A stretch of 64,000 bases of DNA from Pleionea sediminis (GTDB lineage Bacteria > Pseudomonadota > Gammaproteobacteria > Enterobacterales > Kangiellaceae), in assembly GCF_007570825.1 (NCBI RefSeq), contig NZ_SUNB01000001.1, positions 1,488,001 to 1,552,000 on the forward strand, read 5' to 3'. The notes beneath the pieces were generated by a model, which saw nothing but the letters and a program-made list of their open reading frames with translations, did not search any database and was not told the origin of the DNA. Shown here piece by piece: positions 54,102-64,000 of this stretch; the first letter of the stretch is position 1; each line of letters starts with the position of its first letter. The translations under genes were made by a program, and so were the position numbers.

Positions 54102-55796
54102 TTAGACCTTCTTTTTGGTCGCGTATTCTTTTTCGATTTTGTTTGTAATATAAAGCTGTTGTGCGATCGACAACAAGTTATTAACAAGCCAATAAAGGAC
54201 AAGACCAGCAGGGAAAAACATGAAAAATACAGTCATCATGAGCGGCAAAAACTGCATAATTTTCTGCTGCATTGGATCCATTGTAGCAGCAGTAGGTTGA
54301 AGTTTTTGCATTGCCCACATTGAAGCACCCATTAGGATTGGTAAAATATAAAACGGATCTTTTGCAGAAAGATCCGTTATCCATAGCATGAAAGGAGCGT
54401 GTCTAATTTCGTAACTTTCTAAAAGAACCCAATACAATGCCAAAAATACTGGCATTTGAATTAAGAGAGGCAAGCAGCCGCCCATTGGATTTACTTTTTC
54501 CTTTTTGTACAGTTCCATCATCGCCATTGACATTTTCTGGCGATCTTCACCATAACGTTCTTTGAGTTGTTGGAGCTTTGGAGCAAGCATTCTCATTTTG
54601 GCAAAAGAGCGGTACTGAGCGCTGGCTAGAGGATAAAGTAGAACTTTGACGAAAATAGTGACCAAAATAATCGATACACCCCAGTTACCAACCAATCCGT
54701 GAAACATAGTAAGTAACCAAAAAATTGGCTGACCAATCCACCAAAAAATCCAATAGTCGACAGTTAAATCAAGGCCTTCAGCCAATTGGGCCAAGTCATC
54801 TTGATCTTTCGGTCCAACAAATAACTTTCCAGAAATCTCTGCTTTTTCACCTGGCCCAACTTTAACCCAATCTTGTAAAACACGAACCACAGCCAAATTG
54901 GTACCCGATTTGATAAACGTTCTTATTTCATTAACTTTGGTTTGCTCAGGAACCCAGGCCGCTACAAAGTAATGTTGTAAAAACGCAATCCAACCTCCTG
55001 TAGCCTTTTCTGAGACAGGTGAATCAACCATATCGTCAAAATCATGTTTGACGTAATTACTCTCATCATTAGAGAAAGCGGCCCCAGTATAGGCTTGAAT
55101 TCCAAAACCACTACTCTCAGAATTGCTGACATACTGATCTCGAATCAGCTCATTCATCATTTTGAAATACAATTTATTCTGACTCGTATTGTTAACGACA
55201 TAACGGACATCAATGTCGTAAGCACCATTATTAAGAGTAAATATTTTAGAGAACTCCACCCCAGACTCATTTGTCCACAGTAAAGTAAGTTGAGTTCCAG
55301 AATCAGTGTCAGCTATTTCTTTAACTTTATAAACGGCTCGAAAAGATTTTTGATCCGGAGAATCTTCACCTAAAAGTGCGCTTTTCGCAAAAAACGTGCG
55401 TCCGTTTTCTTTAGTTAATAGAGTTACTTTGTCGGACTCATCTTTAAGCTTTTTGTTAAATTTCAATAATTTCGCAAATACAACATCCCCACCATGGGTA
55501 TCCACTTGTATCTCAAGGACATCATTCGCAATTTTGATTAACTCTCCCTTAGTTGAGCTTTGAGGAGACTTTTGCCCATGCTTCACCTCGGGTATATCAG
55601 AAGCATCTACGGATTGTGATGTCTCTGTAATACCGCCATTAGGCTCAATATCAGGGATACCACTATTGTCAATTTCTTGCTGAGAAACTTCTTGAGAAGG
55701 TAATTGCTTGGGAGGAAAATCAGTTTGCCATTGTTGGTAAAGTAAAAAAGTAATAAATGCTAAGGCTAAAAGTAGAATGCCGCGTGAAGATTCCAT
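54102..55796 (-). CDS. yidC: Membrane protein insertase YidC
   Basis: Inserts and folds inner-membrane proteins alone or with SecYEG. Starts MESSRGILLLALAFITFLLYQQWQ (TM1), followed by a large periplasmic beta-domain (about 80-330) and five C-terminal membrane segments from about 340. The conserved hydrophilic groove has the family arginine region (SAQYRSFAKMRMLAPKLQQLKERYGED). The frame is open 29 codons further upstream to 55883, but that overlaps yidD and does not match the family start, so 55796 (564 residues) is used. 13 bp after yidD. Confidence 0.97.
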   Translation of the reverse strand: MESSRGILLLALAFITFLLYQQWQTDFPPKQLPSQEVSQQEIDNSGIPDIEPNGGITETSQSVDASDIPEVKHGQKSPQSSTKGELIKIANDVLEIQVDTHGGDVVFAKLLKFNKKLKDESDKVTLLTKENGRTFFAKSALLGEDSPDQKSFRAVYKVKEIADTDSGTQLTLLWTNESGVEFSKIFTLNNGAYDIDVRYVVNNTSQNKLYFKMMNELIRDQYVSNSESSGFGIQAYTGAAFSNDESNYVKHDFDDMVDSPVSEKATGGWIAFLQHYFVAAWVPEQTKVNEIRTFIKSGTNLAVVRVLQDWVKVGPGEKAEISGKLFVGPKDQDDLAQLAEGLDLTVDYWIFWWIGQPIFWLLTMFHGLVGNWGVSIILVTIFVKVLLYPLASAQYRSFAKMRMLAPKLQQLKERYGEDRQKMSMAMMELYKKEKVNPMGGCLPLLIQMPVFLALYWVLLESYEIRHAPFMLWITDLSAKDPFYILPILMGASMWAMQKLQPTAATMDPMQQKIMQFLPLMMTVFFMFFPAGLVLYWLVNNLLSIAQQLYITNKIEKEYATKKKV

Positions 55797-55809
55797 ATTT
55801 TTTCTTTCT

Positions 55810-56064
55810 CTATTCTGAATTCTTTTGTTGTTTATCACTATGCCAGTGAAATGTTTCAGGCACAGGATCAGTTCCTCCCTCATTAAGAGGGTGGCAGCGT
55901 AATATCCGCCTTATCGACAGCCAGCTTCCTTTTAGGATACCAAAACGTTCTAAAGCCGTAATAGCGTACTCAGAACAACTTGGACTGAATCGACAATTTT
56001 GTCCAAGTAAAACGCTTAAAGTTTTCTGGTACAGTCGAATGATAAGAATCAGCAATTTTCGCAT
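55810..56064 (-). CDS. yidD: Membrane protein insertion efficiency factor YidD
   Basis: Small (84-residue) membrane-associated protein that assists insertion with YidC. Family motif: [62 protein letters not shown], with the three conserved cysteines (CRFSPSC and RCHP). It overlaps rnpA by 16 bp in a different frame, the usual arrangement in this operon. Confidence 0.96.
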   Translation of the reverse strand: MRKLLILIIRLYQKTLSVLLGQNCRFSPSCSEYAITALERFGILKGSWLSIRRILRCHPLNEGGTDPVPETFHWHSDKQQKNSE

Positions 56065-56423
56065 AATTTACGCGCTTTTCGCCAGACATGTTGTAAAGCA
56101 GAATCAATTTCTGCCCGACTCATATCATTAATTGCTCTTTTAACCATCACAACAAAATCACAATTGGGTAAGTTATGTTGGTTAGTACGGAATGACTCTC
56201 GAATTTTACGCTTAATTAGATTGCGATCAACGGCAAGTTTGACCTGCTTTTTGGCGATAGCCAATCCTAATCTAGGAGAAGAAGATAAGTTTGCTCTTGA
56301 AAGGACAGTAAAGGCCCGATTGCCGATTCTTACTGGTTTATCAAAGACAAAAGAAAAATCAGACGCTTTTAAAAGACGAAGCTCTCGCGAAAACGATAAT
56401 GAGTCCGAGTTTGAACTCACCAT
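56049..56423 (-). CDS. rnpA: Ribonuclease P protein component RnpA
   Basis: Protein subunit of RNase P that helps the RNA cleave tRNA 5' leaders. The RNR motif is [18 protein letters not shown] near 65-82; the FVVMVKR and [15 protein letters not shown] segments match the rest. Length 124 (E. coli 119). 42 bp after rpmH and overlapping yidD. Confidence 0.95.
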   Translation of the reverse strand: MVSSNSDSLSFSRELRLLKASDFSFVFDKPVRIGNRAFTVLSRANLSSSPRLGLAIAKKQVKLAVDRNLIKRKIRESFRTNQHNLPNCDFVVMVKRAINDMSRAEIDSALQHVWRKARKLCENC

Positions 56424-56465
56424 ATGTTTTGCAAGAGCCTACGTTTATTCTGACTTTCGACTGGC

Positions 56466-56600
56466 TTAAGCGCTAAGGACCTTACGACCTTTGGCACGCC
56501 GACGCGCTAGAACAGCCCGTCCATTTTTAGTCGCCATTCGCGCACGAAAACCGTGTGTACGCTTACGCTTTAAGTTACTTGGTTGAAATGTACGTTTCAT
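56466..56600 (-). CDS. rpmH: 50S ribosomal protein L34 RpmH
   Basis: 44-residue, strongly basic ribosomal protein. Reading the minus strand from 56600 gives [18 protein letters not shown], the invariant L34 start, then [20 protein letters not shown] and VLSA, with the stop at 56466. It is below the usual reporting length but unambiguous. First gene of rpmH-rnpA-yidD-yidC-mnmE. Confidence 0.98.
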   Translation of the reverse strand: MKRTFQPSNLKRKRTHGFRARMATKNGRAVLARRRAKGRKVLSA

Positions 56601-56659
56601 CGTAAAAACCCGCGGTTACAAAATTAAAACTTAAGTTTACTCTCAAAAGAGGGTGCGAA

Positions 56660-56688
56660 ATTTTATCTGAACCACGGGCGTAGATCAA
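56660..56688 (-). promoter_or_regulatory. Candidate rpmH promoter
   Basis: On the minus strand TTGATC (56683-56688) and TAAAAT (56660-56665) are 17 bp apart. It lies 60 bp upstream of the rpmH ATG. The -35 contains a GATC site, so Dam methylation could influence it (inference). Confidence 0.5.
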
Positions 56689-56798
56689 TCAAATAATGAT
56701 CAATTAAGAACTACCTACGCAATCACAATTCAATAGATCACTATATAGCCTAAAACAAATTCTTAGAACCCCAAAATGTTGGGGTATATCACAAATAC

Positions 56799-56807
56799 TG
56801 TGGATAA
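56799..56807 (-). promoter_or_regulatory. DnaA box R1 (TGTGGATAA)
   Basis: Perfect match, on the minus strand, to the consensus TTATCCACA. It is next to the small ACCCCAA/TTGGGGT hairpin. Confidence 0.8.
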
Positions 56808-56920
56808 AAAAAAATGCTGATCAACACCAAAATAGTCGAAATAACGTCAATTTCACAAAATATGATCCAATCAATACAAAAAGGAAAATCAAGTACTACA
56901 CACAAACAATTCACAGCCCA

Positions 56921-57000
56921 CTTTATATTTAAAAATATAATAAATATAAAAAGATCTTATAAGATCTATTATTAGTCTTCCTAATATCTGTTAATAACTC
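56921..57000. other. AT-rich segment, possible DNA unwinding element
   Basis: Almost pure A/T for about 50 bp, then the perfect 16-bp palindrome AGATCTTATAAGATCT (56952-56967) with two overlapping GATC sites, then GATCTATTATTAG, similar to E. coli 13-mers. It lies between the DnaA boxes, where melting would be expected. Confidence 0.55.
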
Positions 57001-57025
57001 AATAAAAGGTATTTAAAATAGTAAG

Positions 57026-57034
57026 TTATGCACT
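57026..57034 (+). promoter_or_regulatory. Probable DnaA box (TTATGCACT)
   Basis: Eight of nine match to TTATNCACA. Located just right of the AT-rich segment. Another 8/9 match, TGTGGAAAA, lies at 57247-57255 on the opposite strand. Confidence 0.45.
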
Positions 57035-57122
57035 TAGTAAGTATATGAATAAAGACCCAATAAGTCGCTTATAAAAAATGTATAAAACTTGGATAAATAG
57101 ATCATTAGAAAAGAATCTATAT

Positions 57123-57131
57123 TTATACACA
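57123..57131 (+). promoter_or_regulatory. DnaA box (TTATACACA)
   Basis: Full match to TTATNCACA, on the opposite strand to R1, so the boxes face each other across the AT-rich segment. Confidence 0.75.
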
Positions 57132-57338
57132 ACAAAACTACATAAAGTTGATCAATTTAATAAAAATTCAGCTTCTTTTTGCTATAAGTGTTTAAAAATC
57201 ATCCTGATCCATTTTCTTGAAAAAAGATCAATAGGAAAAAATAAATTGTGGAAAAGTGTTGGATCAACTCAAGATTTCGATCTACACTTCCCAGTCCACA
57301 CAGAAAAAGAAAAAATCGTTCATTCGAGGCATATCATT

Positions 57339-58715
57339 TTGGAACTTGAGCACTGGCAATATTGTGCAAAAAAATTAAAAGACGAGTTAGCACCGACTCA
57401 ATTCAATACATGGATCCGTCCTTTAAAAGTCTCAGAAGATCAAGAGTTAATTACAGTAAGCGCTCCGAATAGGTTTGTTTTAGATTGGGTGCGTGAAAAC
57501 TATTTGAATAAAATCAATAATTTACTAGAAGATATTGATAACAACAATGACCCTAAAAGAATCAAGTTAGTAATTAACGGTAATTCTAGGGCTCCACAAT
57601 TTTCGCAAAATCAAACGACTCAAGTTGCAAAACCAGCAAGAGTTCAAAATAGAAGCATTCGAGCCAACGAACCTAAAAAGGTAGAAATTGAACACCGTTC
57701 TAACTTGAACCCTAGTTTTAGCTTTAAAAAGTTTGTAGAAGGAAAATCAAATCAATTAGCGACTGCAGCTGCAAAACAAGTCTCTGAAAATCCAGGTACT
57801 GCTTACAATCCGTTGTTTATTTACGGGGGCGTTGGTCTAGGCAAAACTCACTTGATGCACGCGGTTGGAAATTTAATTCTGAATAAAAAACCGAATGGTA
57901 AAGTGATTTATCTTCATTCAGAACGTTTTGTTGCAGACATGGTTAAAGCTCTACAAACAAACACGATAGACGAATTTAAACGATATTACCGTTCGGTTGA
58001 TGCTCTTTTAATCGATGATATACAATTCTTTGCGAATAAAGAACGGTCACAAGAAGAGTTTTTCCATACATTTAATGCATTGCTAGAAGGTAATCAGCAA
58101 GTTATATTAACTTGCGATCGATATCCAAAAGAAATAGACGGTGTAGAAGAAAGATTAAAGTCACGTTTTGGTTGGGGTTTAACTGTAGCAATTGAACCTC
58201 CCGAATTGGAAACGCGTGTAGCCATTTTAATCTCCAAAGCTGAAGCTTCTGGGATCACTTTAGCAAATGAAGTTGCATTTTTTATAGCAAAGAGAATCCG
58301 CTCTAATGTGCGAGAACTCGAGGGAGCTTTAAAGAGGGTTATCGCAAATGCTCAGTTTACGGGTAAACCAATAACCATCGAATTTGTTAAAGAAGCCCTC
58401 AGAGACTTAATTGCAGCACAAGATAAACAAATAAGCATTGATAATATACAAAAGACTGTCGCTGAATATTACAAGATAAAAGTGGCAGATCTTCTATCTA
58501 AAAGAAGAAGTCGATCAGTTGCTCGACCTCGACAAGTTGCTATGAGCTTGGCAAAAGAACTAACAAATCGGAGTCTTCCTGAAATTGGCGATTCATTTGG
58601 TGGAAAAGACCACACGACAGTTTTGCACGCATGTCGTAAAATAAAGGAATTAAAAGAACAAAATATGGATATCGAAGAAGATTATACAAACCTTCTAAGA
58701 ATCCTAACTAGTTGA
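57339..58715 (+). CDS. dnaA: Chromosomal replication initiator DnaA
   Basis: AAA+ initiator that binds DnaA boxes, melts the origin and loads helicase. Domain I starts [29 protein letters not shown], aligning with E. coli [24 protein letters not shown]. Domain III has P-loop [16 protein letters not shown] (near 165), [23 protein letters not shown] and sensor motifs; domain IV has the box-binding signature [40 protein letters not shown]. The open frame runs upstream to 57078, but homology starts at about 57342. I choose TTG at 57339 with GAGG (57326-57329) 9 bases upstream, giving 458 residues (E. coli 467). dnaA-dnaN-recF-gyrB order. Confidence 0.95.
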   Translation: MELEHWQYCAKKLKDELAPTQFNTWIRPLKVSEDQELITVSAPNRFVLDWVRENYLNKINNLLEDIDNNNDPKRIKLVINGNSRAPQFSQNQTTQVAKPARVQNRSIRANEPKKVEIEHRSNLNPSFSFKKFVEGKSNQLATAAAKQVSENPGTAYNPLFIYGGVGLGKTHLMHAVGNLILNKKPNGKVIYLHSERFVADMVKALQTNTIDEFKRYYRSVDALLIDDIQFFANKERSQEEFFHTFNALLEGNQQVILTCDRYPKEIDGVEERLKSRFGWGLTVAIEPPELETRVAILISKAEASGITLANEVAFFIAKRIRSNVRELEGALKRVIANAQFTGKPITIEFVKEALRDLIAAQDKQISIDNIQKTVAEYYKIKVADLLSKRRSRSVARPRQVAMSLAKELTNRSLPEIGDSFGGKDHTTVLHACRKIKELKEQNMDIEEDYTNLLRILTS

Positions 58716-58731
58716 TAACTAAGGTAAAAAT

Positions 58732-59838
58732 ATGAGATTCGCGCTGGAGCAACAAGCCTTGTACGGTCCTCTTCAGTTGGTAAGTGGTGCGGTAGAAAAA
58801 CGCCAAACATTACCTGTACTAGCTAACGTTTTGTTGCAAGTAGAAGATAGTGTCTTGTCCATTACTGGTACTGATTTAGAAGTCGAAATGGTAGCTAGTA
58901 TCCCTCTCTCCGAGCCTTCAGAAGTGGGCGAAACGACGGTACCAGCTAAAAAATTATTAGATATTGTCAAAAGCTTGGGAAGTGACGATCGAATTGTATT
59001 CGAGCTTCAAGAAAATAAAGTGAAGTTAATGACTCACAAGAGTAAGTTTACATTATCAACTTTAGCTGCCAATGAGTTTCCAAGCCTTGAAGAGTCTCTA
59101 GGACTGGCTGATGTAAAGTTAGATGTAGCAAGCTTACGTTCAGTAATTGGCGATACTCAGTTCGCTATGGCGCAGCAAGACGTGCGTTACTATCTAAATG
59201 GAATGTTGTTTGACTTTAGCCCAGAGCAAAAGTTAATAGCTGTAGCTACTGATGGTCACAGGTTAGCGATGTCATCGACAGATATAGAGTCTGAAATATC
59301 TGAAAGACAACAAGCGATAATTCCTCGCAAAGGTGTAATAGAGTTAAACCGATTTTTATCAAGCGTCGATGAAGAGATACAGCTGCAAATTAGTGGAAAT
59401 CATATAAAAGCCTCTAGTACTCACTTTTCTTTTACTTCAAAGCTTGTTGACGGTAAGTATCCTGATTATGAAAAGGTATTACCAAAGGGCGGAGATAAGC
59501 TTGTAGTGGCAGATAGGGGAAATCTAAGGGATGCTCTACAAAAAGCGTCTATTTTATGTAATGAGAAATTTAGAGGCGTTAGGTTCAATTTGCAAAGCGG
59601 TCTTGTAAAAATACACTCAAATAATCCTGAGCAAGAAGAAGCTGAAATCGAACTTGAAGTAGATTATAACGGTACAGAGCTAGAGATCGGGTTTAATGTA
59701 AACTATATGCTCGATGTGTTGAATGCCGTATCAAGCGATAACGTTAAGTTAACTTTCTCCGATGCCAATAGTAGTTTGTTGGTCGAAGAAATAGACGGTT
59801 CTTCAAGTGTTTACGTAATAATGCCGATGAGGCTGTAA
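58732..59838 (+). CDS. dnaN: DNA polymerase III beta sliding clamp DnaN
   Basis: Ring-shaped clamp that tethers polymerase III to DNA. Three repeated clamp domains (about 1-120, 125-245, 250-368). Conserved segments are KRQTLPVLANVLLQV near 23-37 and TDGHRLAMS near 178, and the end VYVIMPMRL is the family's C-terminal peptide-binding-pocket M-P-M-R-L. Length 368 (E. coli 366). 16 bp after dnaA. Confidence 0.98.
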   Translation: MRFALEQQALYGPLQLVSGAVEKRQTLPVLANVLLQVEDSVLSITGTDLEVEMVASIPLSEPSEVGETTVPAKKLLDIVKSLGSDDRIVFELQENKVKLMTHKSKFTLSTLAANEFPSLEESLGLADVKLDVASLRSVIGDTQFAMAQQDVRYYLNGMLFDFSPEQKLIAVATDGHRLAMSSTDIESEISERQQAIIPRKGVIELNRFLSSVDEEIQLQISGNHIKASSTHFSFTSKLVDGKYPDYEKVLPKGGDKLVVADRGNLRDALQKASILCNEKFRGVRFNLQSGLVKIHSNNPEQEEAEIELEVDYNGTELEIGFNVNYMLDVLNAVSSDNVKLTFSDANSSLLVEEIDGSSSVYVIMPMRL

Positions 59839-59850
59839 GCAGCCTTCTTA

Positions 59851-63397
<3,547 letters not shown>

Positions 63398-63782
63398 TAT
63401 ATCATCTTGAGCTCTCATCTTTAGTATGAGAGTTCTGTTTTCTCTTGTATTTATATTACCTTTTTTCATAAACAAACATAAAGCATCCAAAAAAACCACT
63501 CATAAGATAGTAAGTACTCACAAAGTTACTTTATCCTAATCATTTTCGTTTCGATTTTCAAATGGGCGTATTAAATTTGGAGATTTAAAGATTAAAATCC
63601 TCACAATATTCACAATCTCTTTTCCTGATATAATATAGCTATACATATACATAATAAATATAATTTCTGGATATTAGCAGGTCCTTTTTAAGATTCTTAT
63701 CAAACCGAATTTTAAACCCTCCCTAAGAGCCCGTTAATCAGATCATTCTTAAAATAAACTTTCATTTGTTTGTGGAGGCTTC
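63398..63782. other. Gap between gyrB and the RHS-type gene (385 bp)
   Basis: AT-rich, with the gyrB terminator at its left end and no supported gene. TATAAT-like sequences occur near 63629-63655 and could be part of a promoter for the next gene, but no convincing -35 was found. The transition from core gene to a large repeat-protein gene makes this a plausible boundary of a variable segment. Confidence 0.5.
63409..63446 (+). terminator. Terminator after gyrB
   Basis: GAGCTCTCAT (63409-63418) pairs with ATGAGAGTTC (63426-63435) with one G-T wobble and a 7-base loop, followed by a T-rich stretch. It is 12 bp past the gyrB stop. Confidence 0.6.
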
Positions 63783-64000
63783 ATGCCGTCTATTATTTCC
63801 GGTCAACAACTTGGTTTGTTGCATTCGTCTCTTAATAACTTAGGTGTTCAAAATGGCGATCCAGCCTTAGGCCAAAATCAGGGACAAGTTCATATTAATG
63901 CTGCTTCGGGTAACTTGGTGTTGCAACATCAAGATATGATCCAAGTTGGTTTAGGCACGGATATAAACCTATTAAGAACGTACAACAGTTTGGGACGTTT
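63783..64000 (+). CDS. Probable RHS/YD-repeat protein, 5' end only
   Basis: Partial: 72 codons, running off the right edge. GGAGG (63774-63778) precedes the ATG by 4 bases. The start, MPSIISGQQLGLLHSS, is followed by VHINAASGNLVLQHQDM and GTDINLLRTYNSLGR. An N/S-A-A-S/T-G-N-L-V block followed by L-R-T-Y-N-S is typical of the N-terminal leader of large RHS (YD-repeat) proteins, which are often thousands of residues with a variable toxic C-terminus. No signal peptide is evident. The toxin and any immunity gene would lie beyond the window. Repeat content itself is not seen, so the family call is inference from the N-terminus. Confidence 0.6.
   Translation, partial: MPSIISGQQLGLLHSSLNNLGVQNGDPALGQNQGQVHINAASGNLVLQHQDMIQVGLGTDINLLRTYNSLGR

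Larger units (their letters stand above)
56683..57282. other. oriC: Candidate chromosomal replication origin (oriC)
   Basis: Thirteen GATC sites fall in these 600 bp (starting at 56683, 56698, 56736, 56819, 56864, 56953, 56963, 57100, 57150, 57206, 57226, 57262, 57279), far above the two or three expected by chance. The section also holds two perfect DnaA boxes, two 8/9 matches and an AT-rich segment at about 56921-57000 with a 13-mer-like GATCTATTATTAG (11 of 13 to GATCTNTTNTTTT). Location between rpmH and dnaA is the classic pseudomonad-type origin site. Flanking genes mostly point away from it. Confidence 0.75.
56601..57338. other. rpmH-dnaA intergenic region (738 bp)
   Basis: No gene is supported. 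The region holds the rpmH promoter, the origin elements listed separately, an ACCCCAA/TTGGGGT hairpin with an AATG loop at 56768-56785 just before the first DnaA box, and the dnaA leader. An in-frame open stretch upstream of dnaA from 57078 is AT-rich, lacks a ribosome-binding site and has no homology to DnaA, so I treat it as chance reading through the origin. Confidence 0.7.

Noticed and set aside
55797-55883. Longer YidC N-terminus
   Set aside because: Would overlap yidD and precedes the family's own signal-anchor start MESSRGILL.
57078-57338. N-terminal extension of DnaA or separate small gene in the origin
   Set aside because: AT-rich, no ribosome-binding site, no DnaA homology before LEHWQYC, and overlaps GATC and DnaA-box elements.

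Overview
The window is a chromosomal segment of a low-GC gammaproteobacterium. Its gene order and proteins fit an Oceanospirillales/Kangiellaceae-like lineage, but that placement rests on remembered family resemblance and no search was run. It is centred on a probable replication origin. Almost every gene is a housekeeping gene in conserved gammaproteobacterial synteny. No tRNA, rRNA, CRISPR array, insertion sequence or prophage was seen.

Layout. 0.1-6.3 kb: truC, an ABC exporter, rsmD, and the divergent ftsY-ftsE-ftsX cluster. 6.5-8.3 kb: rpoH (heat-shock sigma factor) and an orphan solute-binding lipoprotein. 8.4-12.5 kb, minus strand: trxA, rho, ubiD, fre. 12.7-17.7 kb: rhlB and ppx (plus), facing ppk1 (minus). 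17.7-23.6 kb, minus strand: LysM protein, dprA, smg, purE, tsaC, hemF, hemB. 23.8-32.9 kb, plus strand: def, fmt, rsmB, trkA and trkH, interrupted by a 1045-residue CheA-like membrane kinase. 32.9-36.4 kb: two tandem LpxL-type acyltransferases, a DUF2884 protein and a DsbA-like protein. 36.4-46.7 kb: glmS, glmU and the complete atpIBEFHAGDC operon. 47.1-51.3 kb: parB, parA, rsmG, mnmG. 51.5-52.7 kb: an unrecognised membrane-anchored protein. 52.7-56.6 kb: mnmE, yidC, yidD, rnpA, rpmH. 56.6-57.3 kb: origin region. 57.3-63.4 kb: dnaA, dnaN, recF, gyrB. The 5' end of a probable RHS/YD-repeat protein runs off the right edge.

Origin and segregation. The 738-bp rpmH-dnaA gap has 13 GATC sites in 600 bp, perfect DnaA-box matches, an AT-rich stretch with a 13-mer-like element, and a 16-bp palindrome holding two GATC sites. 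Genes on both sides point mainly away from it, as expected for replication-transcription co-orientation. About 3 kb downstream, recF carries two ParB-binding (parS) sites inside its coding sequence, both encoding the same hexapeptide; parAB lie about 9 kb on the other side. This origin-parS-parAB arrangement is the most informative non-genic signal.

Other points of interest are a Fur-box-like 7-1-7 palindrome in the atp promoter region, a CGGC DsbA-like protein at the end of the glmU-glmS unit, a zinc-independent-type HemB, a sigma-32-like -35 element before rpoH, and two uncharacterised genes (the 1045-aa kinase and the 411-aa protein) placed inside otherwise conserved neighbourhoods. No clearly new multi-gene system was identified.
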